Positions 1-8,488 of a stretch of 64,000 nucleotides of DNA are shown in pieces. How positions within the stretch are numbered: position 1 is the first letter of the stretch; the number at the start of each line of letters is the position of its first letter. The notes under the pieces were generated by a model. It was not told the DNA's origin. It made no database searches and saw only the letters and a program-made list of their open reading frames with translations. The DNA comes from Sulfitobacter sp. D7. Its GTDB lineage: Bacteria; Pseudomonadota; Alphaproteobacteria; Rhodobacterales; Rhodobacteraceae. Location of the stretch: the NCBI RefSeq assembly GCF_003611275.1, contig NZ_CP020694.1, positions 2,046,001 through 2,110,000 on the forward strand, given 5' to 3'. The translations under genes and the position numbers were made by a program.

Positions 1-673
1 GCCCGACCATCACACCATCTGCGCCCGACAGCCGCAGGGCTTGGCGTGCCTCATCGCTGCCAGTGATATCGCCATTGGCGATGACGGGGACGCGCACCGT
101 TTCTTTCACCGTCCGTATCGCGGCCCAATCGGCGCGGCCCTTGTAGAACTGACAGCGCGTGCGCCCGTGAATTGTGATCATCTGCACGCCCGCATCCTCG
201 GCCCGTTTGGCGATGGGTGCGGCGTTGAGCATATTGTCGTCCCAGCCGAGCCGGGTTTTGAGTGTCACAGGCACGTTGACCGCGCCCACAACCGCCTCAA
301 TTAGCCGCAGCGCGTGATCAGGCGTCTTCATCAGCGCCGAGCCCGAGGCGCCCTGCGTCACTTTCTTGGCCGGGCAGCCCATGTTGATGTCGATGATCCG
401 CGCACCCATCGCCTCGACCATCCGTGCGGCTTCGGCCATCGGTCCGGCCTCGCGCCCCGCGAGCTGGACGGAGGTGCCGATGACATCCAACCCCAACTCT
501 GCCTTCTCTCGGGTACCGGGGCGGCGGCTGAGCAGTTCTTGGCTGGCGACCATCTCCGACACGACCAAACCGGCCCCGAATCGCGCCACGAGGCTGCGAT
601 AGGGCAGATCGGTGATCCCCGCCATCGGGGCGAGGAATACCGGAGGGTCGAATGTCAGGGGGTCGGCGGTCAC
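1..673 (-). CDS. dusB: tRNA-dihydrouridine synthase DusB (NifR3 type), 3' end outside window
   Basis: Flavoenzyme that reduces uridine to dihydrouridine in the tRNA D-arm. Reading leftwards from a GTG at 673, the frame is open to the window edge for about 224 codons, so the C-terminus is missing. Visible family motifs are the FMN-barrel start FLAPMAGITDLPYR, then INMGCPAKKVTQGASGSALM, which carries the usual catalytic cysteine, then VTLKTRLGW and ITIHGRTRCQFYKG, ending in a phosphate-binding segment (VIANGDI, GADGVMVGR). It is divergent from ispDF. In relatives nifR3/dusB often precedes ntrB-ntrC, which would lie off the left edge. The GTG start is chosen because no ATG lies upstream in frame close to the conserved N-terminus. 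Confidence 0.93.
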   Translation of the reverse strand, partial: MTADPLTFDPPVFLAPMAGITDLPYRSLVARFGAGLVVSEMVASQELLSRRPGTREKAELGLDVIGTSVQLAGREAGPMAEAARMVEAMGARIIDINMGCPAKKVTQGASGSALMKTPDHALRLIEAVVGAVNVPVTLKTRLGWDDNMLNAAPIAKRAEDAGVQMITIHGRTRCQFYKGRADWAAIRTVKETVRVPVIANGDITGSDEARQALRLSGADGVMVG

Positions 674-857
674 GTGCTTAATCCTTGTGCGGTCCCTTGC
701 TGTGTAGCTCTGCCACGGGGTGACCTCAATGAAACTAGCCTGAAAAGCAGCTATGCGCCAAGCAACTGCTTATTTTTTAGGCAGCCACCCCAGATTGCAC
801 CCCGCCGCCGCATTGCCTAGACAGGGCCATGTTCACCACGTTTTCCAGATTGCCCGC

Positions 858-1988
858 ATGAGTATCGCAGCTTTGATCGTCGCCGCAGGGCGCGGCAGCC
901 GCGCGGGCGGTCCGCAGCCAAAACAATGGCAGGCGCTGGCGGGGGCGCGTGTGATCGATCACACCCTCGCCGTGTTTCGCACCCTACCCCAGATCACCGA
1001 AATCGTGCTGGTGCTGCACGAAGACGACATGGATCAAGCCGAGGCATTTGCGGCCCAAGGCGTTACCGTCACCACCGGCGGGGCGGAGCGTGCGGCCTCG
1101 GTCCAACGCGGGCTTGCGGCCATTCGGCACGCGGAGAAGGTGTTGATCCATGACGCCGCGCGGCCCTGCGTTTCGGCCCAGATCATTGCTGGCGTGATTG
1201 ATGCGCTCGACCAGCATCAAGCCGCCGCACCGGGCCTGCCGGTCACCGACGCGCTTTGGCAGGGCGCGGATGGCCGCGTCACCGGCACGCAAGACCGCAG
1301 CGCCCTTTTCGCCGCGCAGACGCCGCAGGGCTTTGACCTTGCCGCGATCCGCGCGGCCCACGCCACCTACGACGGCCAAGCGGCAGATGATGTCGAAGTC
1401 GCCCGCGCGGCGGGCCTGACCGTTGCCATCACCCAAGGCAGCGCCGATAACCTGAAAATCACCCGGCCCGAGGATTTTGCCCGCGCCGCCCGCATATTGG
1501 AGACCCGCATGGACATTCGCACCGGCAACGGATTTGACGTGCACGCCTTTGGCCCCGGAGATCACGTGACCCTCTGCGGCCTCGACATTCCCCACACCCA
1601 CGGGCTAGTCGGCCATTCTGACGCCGATGTGGCGCTGCACACGGTCACTGACGCGATCTATGGCGCGCTGGCACGGGGCGACATCGGCCAGCACTTCCCG
1701 CCGAGCGATCCGCAGTGGAAAGGCGCGCGCAGTGATATCTTTCTGCGCCATGCCGCGCAGATGGCCCGCGATATGGGATTTACGCTGACCCACGTTGATT
1801 GCACGCTGATCTGCGAAACCCCTAAGATTGGCCCCCATGTGGAGCCGATGCGCGCCTCTATGGCCGAGATGCTAGGGCTTGAGGTCTACCGCGTATCCGT
1901 CAAAGCGACAACAAGCGAGCGCCTCGGCTTTACCGGACGTGGCGAAGGCATTGCCTGTATGGCCACAGCAACATTGGTGAAATCATGA
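858..1988 (+). CDS. ispDF: Bifunctional IspD/IspF enzyme of the MEP isoprenoid pathway
   Basis: Fusion of 2-C-methyl-D-erythritol 4-phosphate cytidylyltransferase (residues 1-217) and MECDP synthase (218-376). IspD shows the nucleotide-binding glycine-rich start [10 protein letters not shown] and the segment HDAARPCVS. IspF starts near [15 protein letters not shown], which has the metal-binding D-x-H, and continues with [10 protein letters not shown] and [15 protein letters not shown]. The ATG at 858 gives [13 protein letters not shown]; the open frame extends 35 codons upstream, but that part is low-complexity and not conserved. The fused form is typical of alphaproteobacteria. The stop overlaps the pgpA start by four bases, so translation is probably coupled. 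Dxr of the same pathway is encoded at 48.5-49.6 kb. Confidence 0.95.
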   Translation: MSIAALIVAAGRGSRAGGPQPKQWQALAGARVIDHTLAVFRTLPQITEIVLVLHEDDMDQAEAFAAQGVTVTTGGAERAASVQRGLAAIRHAEKVLIHDAARPCVSAQIIAGVIDALDQHQAAAPGLPVTDALWQGADGRVTGTQDRSALFAAQTPQGFDLAAIRAAHATYDGQAADDVEVARAAGLTVAITQGSADNLKITRPEDFARAARILETRMDIRTGNGFDVHAFGPGDHVTLCGLDIPHTHGLVGHSDADVALHTVTDAIYGALARGDIGQHFPPSDPQWKGARSDIFLRHAAQMARDMGFTLTHVDCTLICETPKIGPHVEPMRASMAEMLGLEVYRVSVKATTSERLGFTGRGEGIACMATATLVKS

Positions 1989-2476
1989 CCCCTGCTCATC
2001 TCATTGCGACACTTCTGGGCGTTGGCCATATCCGCCCCGCGCCGGGCACTTGGGGGTCGCTTGTTGCGCTGCCTTATGCGTGGCTTCTGCATGTGTTCGG
2101 CGGCTTTCCCCTGTTGGTGATTGGCATCCTTGTGGCCATCCCGTTGGGCTGGTGGGCCACAGCGCGCTATACGGCCGGCGGGCCGGATCATGATCCCGGC
2201 GAAGTGGTGATCGACGAATTGGTCGGCCAGTGGATCGCGCTTTTGCCCTTGTCTTATGCCGCTTGGTCCATGCAAATTCCGATCCTAGCCATGTGGCCCG
2301 GTTGGATCGCGGCCTTCGCCCTGTTCCGGTTGTTTGACATCACCAAACCGCTGATCATCGGTTGGGCAGACCGTCAGGGTGGCCCCTTTGGTGTGATGCT
2401 GGACGATATCTTCGCCGGCATCTTCGCCGCCCTTGGCGTCATGGCGCTGGCGGCGCTTTACCACGGGGCCCTGTAA
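1985..2476 (+). CDS. pgpA: Phosphatidylglycerophosphatase A
   Basis: Inner-membrane phosphatase that dephosphorylates phosphatidylglycerol phosphate in phospholipid synthesis. The 163-residue protein has the PgpA family start [15 protein letters not shown], several hydrophobic segments and the acidic signature [16 protein letters not shown], whose acidic residues are thought to bind the metal. A second conserved segment, [14 protein letters not shown], lies near the C-terminus. The start codon overlaps the ispDF stop (ATGA) and the stop codon abuts the start of the next gene, giving a tight three-gene unit ispDF-pgpA-cinA. Confidence 0.93.
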   Translation: MTPAHLIATLLGVGHIRPAPGTWGSLVALPYAWLLHVFGGFPLLVIGILVAIPLGWWATARYTAGGPDHDPGEVVIDELVGQWIALLPLSYAAWSMQIPILAMWPGWIAAFALFRLFDITKPLIIGWADRQGGPFGVMLDDIFAGIFAALGVMALAALYHGAL

Positions 2477-2950
2477 ATGATCCTCGCGGCGCAACTCTTG
2501 GAAAAGGCACGCGAAACCGGCGCAATGGTTGCTTGTGCGGAGAGTTGCACGGGCGGAATAGTAGCTGCCGCACTGACTGACTTGCCGGGGTCTTCGGCGC
2601 TGCTCGACCGGGGCTTCGTGACCTATACCAATGCCGCGAAAATCGCGATGTTGGGCGTTTCAGATGCGACGCTCGCGCAATTGGGTGCAGTGTCTGAACA
2701 GGTGGCCGCAGAGATGGCGGCGGGCGCGTTGGCAAACTCTGAGGCGCAGATCGCCGTATCGATCACAGGCATCGCCGGGCCCGGCGGATCAGAGCATAAA
2801 CCCGAAGGCCGCGTTTGTTTTGGCCTTGCCACAGCGGCGGGCGTTCAGACGGAAACGATCGAGTTCGGCGCCCAGGGCCGCGACACGGTGCGGCTTGCGG
2901 CCCGTGACCACGCGCTTGGCCTGTTGCTGCGAGGCTTCGCGGCGCTTTAG
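2477..2950 (+). CDS. cinA: CinA C-terminal-type protein (nicotinamide-nucleotide amidohydrolase PncC)
   Basis: A 157-residue single-domain member of the CinA C-terminal family, which deamidates NMN to nicotinate mononucleotide in pyridine nucleotide recycling. Family motifs are CAESCTGGIVAAALTDLPGS near the N-terminus, GFVTYTNAAK, and ITGIAGPGG in the middle. The N-terminal molybdopterin-like (COG1058) domain of full-length CinA is absent, so this is the stand-alone deamidase form. The start codon directly follows the pgpA stop. Its last codons overlap the 3' end of the convergent COQ10/RatA gene by four bases. Confidence 0.92.
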   Translation: MILAAQLLEKARETGAMVACAESCTGGIVAAALTDLPGSSALLDRGFVTYTNAAKIAMLGVSDATLAQLGAVSEQVAAEMAAGALANSEAQIAVSITGIAGPGGSEHKPEGRVCFGLATAAGVQTETIEFGAQGRDTVRLAARDHALGLLLRGFAAL

Positions 2951-3399
2951 CCTTTGGGCCCGTAAAGCTCTTTCGCACGGTTCTCAAAGGCCCGCACGAT
3001 GCGCTGCATCGCTTCGTTGAAAACCACGCCGATGACCTTTTGCAGGATCATGTTCTTGAATTCGAAATCGACAAAGAAATGCACCTGACAGCCTTCGAGG
3101 TTATCCTCGAAATGCCAGTTTGATTTCATATACTTGAACGGCCCATCCAGATATTCGGTGTCGATCTTCTTGGCCTCGGGCCAGAGCACGACGCGGCTGG
3201 TGAACCGCTCCCGAAACACTTTGAAAGAGATCACAAGATCGGCTTCCATCACCCGGTGATCGCCCCGGTCTTCGTCACTGCGAATGCGCGCAGCAGCGGT
3301 CCAAGGCAGGAATTCGGGATAGCGAGCCACATCGGCGACAAGATCATACATCTGTTGCGCGCTATAGGGCAGTTGGCGGGTCTCTGAATGGGTGGGCAT
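2947..3399 (-). CDS. COQ10/RatA-family START-domain protein
   Basis: A 150-residue polyketide cyclase/START-like protein. The N-terminus [20 protein letters not shown] and the segment [15 protein letters not shown] are typical of the family that includes mitochondrial COQ10 (ubiquinone-binding chaperone) and E. coli RatA (YfjG). In alphaproteobacteria the COQ10-like role in ubiquinone handling is the more likely one; that is inference. Databases often label such proteins as type II toxin RatA, which I would not carry over. It is divergent from hpt, with about 70 bp between the two starts, and convergent with cinA. Confidence 0.85.
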   Translation of the reverse strand: MPTHSETRQLPYSAQQMYDLVADVARYPEFLPWTAAARIRSDEDRGDHRVMEADLVISFKVFRERFTSRVVLWPEAKKIDTEYLDGPFKYMKSNWHFEDNLEGCQVHFFVDFEFKNMILQKVIGVVFNEAMQRIVRAFENRAKELYGPKG

Positions 3400-3467
3400 T
3401 GCGTTCCGTTGCGTTGCAGGTTACCCCCTATTTCACGTCTCAACCCCGCAGATTCAAGGGCAAAACC

Positions 3468-4004
3468 ATGGCACACGGGCCTTATGTCATCGACGAAATG
3501 ATCTCGGCCAAGGCCATCGCGGCGCGGATTGAGGATCTCTGCCGTGAGATCCATGACGAATTCAACGGCACCGATAAATTGGTCGTGGTCGGCCTGCTGC
3601 GCGGGTCTTTTGTGTTCATCGCCGATCTGGTGCGCGAATTGGACCTGCCGATCGAGGTCGATTTCCTCGAAGCGTCCAGCTATGGCGACGGCATGGAGAG
3701 CAGCCGGGAAGTGCGCATTCTCAAGGATTTGCGCGGCGCAATCGAAGGGCGCGACGTGCTGGTCGTCGAGGATATCGTCGACACCGGCCATACGTTGCAC
3801 CATGTCACCAACCTGCTCCGCTCGCGCGAACCAGCGCGGCTGAAATCCATTGCCCTGCTCGACAAACCCACCCGGCGCGAAGTGGACCTGAAAGCAGACT
3901 GGACCGGCTTTGAAATCCCGGACGAATTCGTCGTGGGCTATGGCATCGACTTTGCCCAACGCAACCGCAACCTGCCTTTCATCGGGAAAGTTCGCTTTAC
4001 GTGA
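3468..4004 (+). CDS. hpt: Hypoxanthine phosphoribosyltransferase
   Basis: Purine salvage enzyme converting hypoxanthine (and guanine) plus PRPP to IMP (GMP). The 178-residue product carries the PRPP-binding loop [15 protein letters not shown] at residues 96-110 and the N-terminal flexible-loop region [15 protein letters not shown]. The ATG at 3468 gives [13 protein letters not shown], the usual family N-terminus; the frame is open further upstream without conserved sequence. The stop overlaps the start of a 57-codon membrane ORF by one base. GuaA of the same purine network lies at 13.5-15.0 kb. Confidence 0.94.
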   Translation: MAHGPYVIDEMISAKAIAARIEDLCREIHDEFNGTDKLVVVGLLRGSFVFIADLVRELDLPIEVDFLEASSYGDGMESSREVRILKDLRGAIEGRDVLVVEDIVDTGHTLHHVTNLLRSREPARLKSIALLDKPTRREVDLKADWTGFEIPDEFVVGYGIDFAQRNRNLPFIGKVRFT

Positions 4005-4177
4005 TGGACCCGCGGTGGCTACTGCGCATGTCCCAATGGGCGCGCAATCCACCCTCGGGCAAACGGGTGATCGTGGTCTTTGCAATCATCGCGGCGGCTT
4101 TGGCCATCGGGTTGATCGAATGGCTGGGCTATTGGCCCGATTGGGCCACGGCAGAGCGCATCCCCCGCCGGTTCTAA
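4004..4177 (+). CDS. Small single-pass membrane protein, 57 aa, unknown function
   Basis: I do not recognise a characterised family. The ATG at 4004 shares its A with the hpt stop (TGATG), so translation could be coupled to hpt. The product starts [20 protein letters not shown], a basic tryptophan-rich segment, followed by one hydrophobic helix of about 19 residues (from VIVVFAIIAAALAIG to the next Trp) and a short WPDWATAERIPRRF tail. A positive N-terminal side suggests an N-in orientation. Codon use matches the neighbours. The overlap, third-position GC and membrane topology support a real gene; expression is unproven. Confidence 0.7.
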   Translation: MDPRWLLRMSQWARNPPSGKRVIVVFAIIAAALAIGLIEWLGYWPDWATAERIPRRF

Positions 4178-4270
4178 GCCGAAGCGCGCCGGTTATCCCG
4201 CTGATCACGTTTTTGTTTTTTGTTGCAAGCCGCGCTCATGTTACGCTGCGACAAGAAAAGGGAGATGACC

Positions 4271-4750
4271 ATGCATTTGACCAAAAGCATTACCGCCATC
4301 GGCATCGGCGCCGCGATGATCGCGACCGCTGGATTCGCCGCCAGCCATAGTGAAAAAGCCGCCAGCGACGCCGTCAACGCGCGCCACGCGCAGATGCAAC
4401 TGATCGCCTATCACACCGGCATCCTGGGCGGGATGGCCAAAGGCGAAACGGAATATAACGCCGAAATGGCAACCGCCGCCGCCACCAATCTTCATGCTGC
4501 CGCAGGCTTTCAGCCCCGCACGCTTTGGCTTGAAGGCACTGAGCAAGGCGCCGTTGAAGGGTCCCGCGCCAAGGCCGAAATCTGGAGCGATTCTGAGGGG
4601 TTCAACGACGCCTTCATGGCGCTGGAGACCGCCAGCGCGGATATGATCGAGGCCGCAGGCACCGATCTTGACGCCCTGAAAGCGGGCATGGGTGCGGTGG
4701 GCAAGGCCTGCGGCGCCTGCCACGACGATTACCGCGGCCCCAAGAACTGA
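4271..4750 (+). CDS. Cytochrome c' / c556-type monohaem cytochrome
   Basis: A 159-residue periplasmic haem protein. Residues 1-22 form a signal peptide ending ATAGFA-ASHS. A four-helix-bundle cytochrome c' layout is implied by the single C-terminal haem motif CGACH (KACGACHDDYRGP at the extreme C-terminus), typical of the c556/c' family rather than class I cytochromes. The start at 4271 is preferred over an ATG six bases upstream because the AAGGGAG ribosome site is six bases from 4271. A dihaem cytochrome follows after three bases, so the two are probably co-transcribed and may exchange electrons. The physiological partner is not visible here. Confidence 0.9.
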   Translation: MHLTKSITAIGIGAAMIATAGFAASHSEKAASDAVNARHAQMQLIAYHTGILGGMAKGETEYNAEMATAAATNLHAAAGFQPRTLWLEGTEQGAVEGSRAKAEIWSDSEGFNDAFMALETASADMIEAAGTDLDALKAGMGAVGKACGACHDDYRGPKN

Positions 4751-4753
4751 TCC

Positions 4754-5641
4754 TTGCGCCCTATTGTCCCTGTACTGCTGGGCTGTGCCGTTCTCGGCGC
4801 GGCCCTTGGCTGGGTCGCAACCCGGCCCGATCCGCTTGAGCCGTCTTATGGCGCAGGTCTGACGCCTGACCCGGAAGCGGGGGCGCGGGTCTTTGCTGCC
4901 GGGGGCTGCGTTTCGTGCCATGCCGCCCCCGAGAGTGAGGGGGGGGAGATGCTGGTTCTGGCCGGTGGCCTGCCCTTCCCCAGCGATTTTGGCACCTTCC
5001 ACGCGCCCAATATCTCGCCCGATGCATACCATGGCATCGGCGACTGGACCTTGCCAGAGTTTGCCCGCGCCGTGACGCGCGGCGTCTCGCCCGAAGGCCA
5101 GCACTACTACCCCGCCTTTCCCTATACGGCCTACCAACACCTCGCCCCGCAGGACGTGGTGAACCTCTTTGCCTATATGCAAACCCTACCCGCCGCAGAT
5201 GTCCCGAGCCTGCCGCATGAGGTGGGTTTTCCCTTCAACATCCGCCGGGGCCTCGGCGCGTGGAAGGTTATGTTCTTTGACGAAGATTTCGTGCTGGCCG
5301 ATGCGTCAGACACACAGGTAGCGCGCGGGCGCTACCTTGTCGAAGGGCTGGCCCATTGCGGCGAATGCCACACGCCACGCAACGCCTTGGGCGGGTTAGA
5401 GCAGGACGCTTGGCTAACCGGCGCGCCGAACCCCTCGGGCAAGGGGCGCATTCCCGGCATCACGCCCGCACATCTTGAGTGGTCCAAGGCCGATCTGGTG
5501 GAATATTTCACCTCCGGCTTCACGCCGGAATGGGATAGCGCGGGCGGAGAGATGGCCGAGGTGGTCAGCAACCTTGCCCAACTCCCCGAAAGCGACCGCG
5601 AAGCGATTGCGGCCTACCTCAAAGCCCTGCCCGGCGATTAA
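4754..5641 (+). CDS. Dihaem c-type cytochrome, exported
   Basis: A 295-residue protein with an N-terminal membrane anchor or signal (PIVPVLLGCAVLGAALGWVA) and two class I haem sites, CVSCH near residue 54 and CGECH near residue 203. The architecture resembles the cytochrome subunits of membrane-bound alcohol/aldehyde dehydrogenases and related dihaem electron carriers: GIGDWTLPEFARAVTRGVS, then YPAFPYTAYQHL. No dehydrogenase subunit is adjacent. The start is a TTG at 4754, three bases after the cytochrome c' stop; no ATG fits the signal sequence. Substrate and partner are unknown. Confidence 0.87.
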   Translation: MRPIVPVLLGCAVLGAALGWVATRPDPLEPSYGAGLTPDPEAGARVFAAGGCVSCHAAPESEGGEMLVLAGGLPFPSDFGTFHAPNISPDAYHGIGDWTLPEFARAVTRGVSPEGQHYYPAFPYTAYQHLAPQDVVNLFAYMQTLPAADVPSLPHEVGFPFNIRRGLGAWKVMFFDEDFVLADASDTQVARGRYLVEGLAHCGECHTPRNALGGLEQDAWLTGAPNPSGKGRIPGITPAHLEWSKADLVEYFTSGFTPEWDSAGGEMAEVVSNLAQLPESDREAIAAYLKALPGD

Positions 5642-5663
5642 CGCCGGGCGCGTCTTCCTAGGA

Positions 5664-6617
5664 TTACGCGATACCCAGCTTGCGGTTCCGCGCCTCGCGC
5701 AGACGCGCGAAATCGTCGCCCGCGTGATAGCTCGACCGGGTCAGCGGCGTGGCGGAAACCATGAGGAAGCCCTTGCCGTAGGCCGCTTTTTCGTAGGAGG
5801 TGAATTCCTCCGGCGTGACAAAACGGTCCAGCGCGTGGTGCTTAGGCGTGGGCTGCAGATACTGGCCAATGGTCAGGAAATCGATGTCGGCGGCGCGCAT
5901 GTCTTCCATCACCTGAATGACCGATTGCCGATCTTCGCCCAAGCCCACCATGATGCCCGATTTGGTGAACATCGACGGGTCCAGTTCCTTTACTCGCTGA
6001 AGCAGGCGGAGAGAGTGGAAGTAACGCGCGCCGGGGCGCACTTCGGGGTAGAGGCCCGGTACGGTTTCGAGGTTGTGGTTAAACACATCCGGCCGCGCTT
6101 CGACAACCTTTTCAAGGGCTTCGGGACCGCAACGGATGAAATCCGGTGTTAGAATTTCGATCGTCGTGTCGGGGCTGCGGTGGCGCACGGCGCGGATGGT
6201 CTGGGCGAAGTGCTCCGCCCCGCCATCTTCGATATCGTCGCGATCAACGCTCGTGATAACCACATGGTTCAACCCCAGCTTGGCGACAGCATCGGCCACG
6301 CGGCCCGGCTCGAACACATCCAAATCCTCAGGCGGCTTGCCGGTGGCGATGTTGCAGAAGGTACAGGCGCGGGTACAAACCTCGCCCATGATCATCATCG
6401 TGGCGTGCCCCTGAGACCAGCATTCGCCAACGTTGGGGCAACCCGCTTCTTCGCAGACCGTGGTCAGCTTGTTGTCACGCATGATGCGCGCCGTCTCGGC
6501 ATAGCCCTTGCCGCCGGGCGCTTTGACCCTGATCCAGCTCGGTTTTTTTGGCTGGGCGTTGTCGGGCTTGCGCGCCTTTTCGGGGTGGCGCTGTTCGGGT
6601 ATCTTCAGATCGCGCAT
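5664..6617 (-). CDS. lipA: Lipoyl synthase
   Basis: Radical-SAM enzyme that inserts two sulfurs into protein-bound octanoyl groups. The 317-residue product has the auxiliary-cluster cysteines [12 protein letters not shown] (C55, C60, C66) and the radical-SAM motif CTRACTFC (C81, C85, C88). The ATG at 6617 gives [18 protein letters not shown], the usual alphaproteobacterial N-terminus; an in-frame start 20 codons upstream lacks conservation. The divergent neighbour is a peroxiredoxin gene, separated by about 240 bp. lipB is not in the window. Confidence 0.96.
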   Translation of the reverse strand: MRDLKIPEQRHPEKARKPDNAQPKKPSWIRVKAPGGKGYAETARIMRDNKLTTVCEEAGCPNVGECWSQGHATMMIMGEVCTRACTFCNIATGKPPEDLDVFEPGRVADAVAKLGLNHVVITSVDRDDIEDGGAEHFAQTIRAVRHRSPDTTIEILTPDFIRCGPEALEKVVEARPDVFNHNLETVPGLYPEVRPGARYFHSLRLLQRVKELDPSMFTKSGIMVGLGEDRQSVIQVMEDMRAADIDFLTIGQYLQPTPKHHALDRFVTPEEFTSYEKAAYGKGFLMVSATPLTRSSYHAGDDFARLREARNRKLGIA

Positions 6618-6770
6618 CGGGGGCCTCTGATCATTGTGTCGCACCCTGTTTATCACAGTCCTTGACCCGATGACCACCTACAGCATGCGCACCCAAGACA
6701 AGGCTGCCATGCACCAGCGGCATCACCCCTTGCCCATGATTTAGTGCTTTGTTTTCTAAACGGAAAATTA

Positions 6771-6789
6771 CAATGCAGTTGCAGCATTG
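6771..6789. promoter_or_regulatory. Inverted repeat at the peroxiredoxin promoter, probable activator site
   Basis: The sequence is CAATGC-N7-GCATTG, perfect 6-bp arms, and it contains the LysR-type spacing T-N11-A. Its right arm touches the -35 box of the promoter at 6787-6815, the position where an OxyR-type activator contacts RNA polymerase. An oxyR gene is encoded 0.7 kb downstream. Assignment to OxyR is inference. Confidence 0.5.
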
Positions 6790-6815
6790 CGAGAGTTGCT
6801 CAGGCTGCCTATATG
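6787..6815 (+). promoter_or_regulatory. Probable sigma-70 promoter of the peroxiredoxin gene
   Basis: TTGCGA (6787-6792) and TATATG (6810-6815) are separated by exactly 17 bases and lie 45 bases before the peroxiredoxin start codon. Confidence 0.5.
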
Positions 6816-6859
6816 GGCTACCAACCGACAAAGATTCCAATCCGAGAAAGAGAGACGCG

Positions 6860-7408
6860 ATGAAACCCGGTATTCAAGTTCCCAACGTCACCTTCAAAAC
6901 GCGCGTGCGCGACGAAAGCATCGAAGGCAACAACCCCTTCCGCTGGGAAGACAAAACCAGCGAAGACTTCTTCAAAGGCAAGCGCGTTGTCCTGTTCTCG
7001 CTCCCCGGTGCCTTCACGCCGACATGCAGCACCTACCAGCTGCCCGGTTTTGAGAACAACTTCGCAGCGTTCCAAGAGCATGGCATCGACGCGATCTATT
7101 GCCTGTCGGTCAACGACAGCTTTGTCATGAACAAATGGAAAGAAATGCAGGGCGTCCAGAACATCGACGTGATCCCTGATGGGTCCGGCGAGTTCACCCG
7201 CCGCATGGGCATGTTGGTGGCCAAAGACAACCTCGGCTTCGGCGCGCGCAGCTGGCGCTATGCGGCGATCGTCAACGACGGTCAGATCGAAGCATGGTTC
7301 GAAGAGCCCGGCATCAGCGACAACCACGGCGATGACCCCTACGGTGTTTCCAGCCCCGAGACCCTGCTGGAATACCTCGAAAACCAGAAGCAGACCGAAG
7401 CGGCCTAA
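6860..7408 (+). CDS. Peroxiredoxin, Prx5 type
   Basis: A 182-residue thioredoxin-fold peroxidase of the Prx5 subfamily that reduces hydrogen and organic peroxides. The peroxidatic cysteine is C56 within LPGAFTPTCSTYQLPGF. The region CLSVNDSFVMNKW is also typical of Prx5. A second cysteine at the start of that region (YCLSV) may or may not act as a resolving residue. The start at 6860 follows a purine-rich GAGAAAGAGAGA stretch. The gene has its own promoter and inverted repeat, and oxyR and katA follow, making a peroxide-defence cluster. Confidence 0.93.
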   Translation: MKPGIQVPNVTFKTRVRDESIEGNNPFRWEDKTSEDFFKGKRVVLFSLPGAFTPTCSTYQLPGFENNFAAFQEHGIDAIYCLSVNDSFVMNKWKEMQGVQNIDVIPDGSGEFTRRMGMLVAKDNLGFGARSWRYAAIVNDGQIEAWFEEPGISDNHGDDPYGVSSPETLLEYLENQKQTEAA

Positions 7409-7425
7409 GCGCCCTTTGAGTGACC

Positions 7426-7449
7426 GGATCGGGCCATTTGGCCCGGTCC
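7426..7449. terminator. Stem-loop between convergent peroxiredoxin and oxyR genes
   Basis: A 10-bp stem with one G-U pair and an ATTT loop (GGATCGGGCC/GGCCCGGTCC). It sits between the two convergent 3' ends. No U-run follows on either strand, so intrinsic termination is uncertain. Confidence 0.4.
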
Positions 7450-7475
7450 CTCTGACCCCGCTGCCCCGCCCGCGC

Positions 7476-8393
7476 CTAGTATGTCGCGCGTAGCTGCCCG
7501 GTCAGCCCTTCCCCCACATCTTTCAGCGTCTGGGCCAATTGCGCCGCCCAACCGCTGCCCGGCGTGCCCGCCCGGCGCACGAGCCCGATCTGCCGCGCTG
7601 GCTCCGGTGTGCCGAAACGGTGCAGCCGTAGGCCCGGCGCGGCATCAAGCTCGGTTTTGGCGGCGATCTCGGGCATCAAGGTCATGCCAAACCCCGCCTC
7701 CACCAGCCGCGATAGGGTCGCGAGAGACGAAGCGCCCGTGTGGATGCCCGCCTGCGTCCGGTCCCGCTGACAAACCTCTAGCGCTTGATCGGTCAGGCAG
7801 TGACCGTCTTCCAGCAGCATCAGCGGCGTGCGGGCCAGATCGGTCGGACGGACAACCGCCGCCCCCGCCATCCGCTCGGCGGAGCCCGCCAGCAGAAAGC
7901 GATCTTCGAACAGGGGCATTTCGGCCAGACCGGTTTCGCCTGTTGGCACCGCCATCACCGCCGCGTCCAGCGCCCCGGCCCGCAAATCGGCCAACAGCTG
8001 ATCGGTCTGCGCCTCGCGCACCTCGACCCGCAGGGAAATATCCTGCGCGCGCAGGGCGGCCAGCACACCGGGCAAAAGATAGGGCGCCACCGTCGGGATC
8101 AGCCCAAGGTTCAAGGTGCCCGCCAGCCCCACCTGTTCGCGCGCCGTGGCTTCCAACAGTTTGGCGCGGCGCAAAATATCCTCGGCGCGGGTCAGCACCT
8201 CGCGGCCCAAGGGCGTCAGGACCGAGGCGCGGCTTTGCCGTTCGATCAACCGCCCCCCCAGCGACTCCTCCAAGGTGCGGATCTGCACGGAAAGCGCAGG
8301 CTGAGAGATATTGCTGGCCTCCGCCGCCCGCCCGAAGTTGCCCAAAGTCGCCAGTGCGCGGAAATATTCAAGTTGCTTTAGGGTGAAGTTCAT
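7476..8393 (-). CDS. oxyR: Hydrogen-peroxide-sensing LysR regulator OxyR
   Basis: A 305-residue LysR-family regulator with an N-terminal winged helix (residues 1-60, FGRAAEASNISQPALSVQIRTLE). In the effector domain two cysteines fall exactly at C199 and C208 (GHCLTDQALEVC), the numbering of the redox-active pair of E. coli OxyR, so disulfide-based peroxide sensing is strongly indicated. It is divergent from katA across 95 bp containing a perfect palindrome, and convergent with a peroxiredoxin gene. Activation of katA and probably of the peroxiredoxin is the expected role. Confidence 0.93.
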   Translation of the reverse strand: MNFTLKQLEYFRALATLGNFGRAAEASNISQPALSVQIRTLEESLGGRLIERQSRASVLTPLGREVLTRAEDILRRAKLLEATAREQVGLAGTLNLGLIPTVAPYLLPGVLAALRAQDISLRVEVREAQTDQLLADLRAGALDAAVMAVPTGETGLAEMPLFEDRFLLAGSAERMAGAAVVRPTDLARTPLMLLEDGHCLTDQALEVCQRDRTQAGIHTGASSLATLSRLVEAGFGMTLMPEIAAKTELDAAPGLRLHRFGTPEPARQIGLVRRAGTPGSGWAAQLAQTLKDVGEGLTGQLRATY

Positions 8394-8407
8394 AACTTTT
8401 ACCTATC

Positions 8408-8425
8408 GCAGTTTTACAAAACTGC
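8408..8425. promoter_or_regulatory. Palindromic operator between oxyR and katA
   Basis: GCAGTTTT-AC-AAAACTGC is a perfect 8-bp inverted repeat in the 95-bp oxyR-katA divergent intergenic region. It is the obvious candidate for autoregulation of oxyR and peroxide activation of katA. The half-site GCAGTT also occurs inside the repeat upstream of the peroxiredoxin gene. Confidence 0.6.
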
Positions 8426-8488
8426 AATTGGAAATTATGGGCGAAATGGATCATCTTCCCCTCAGACAATAACCGAGGGGAACCCAAG

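Noticed and set aside
41..820. Plus-strand open frames at the left edge
   Set aside because: The minus strand encodes an unmistakable DusB; the plus frames are its shadows.
6752..6767. TTTTC-N6-GAAAA inverted repeat upstream of the peroxiredoxin promoter
   Set aside because: The five-base A/T-rich arms are easily found by chance; the adjacent CAATGC repeat is better placed.
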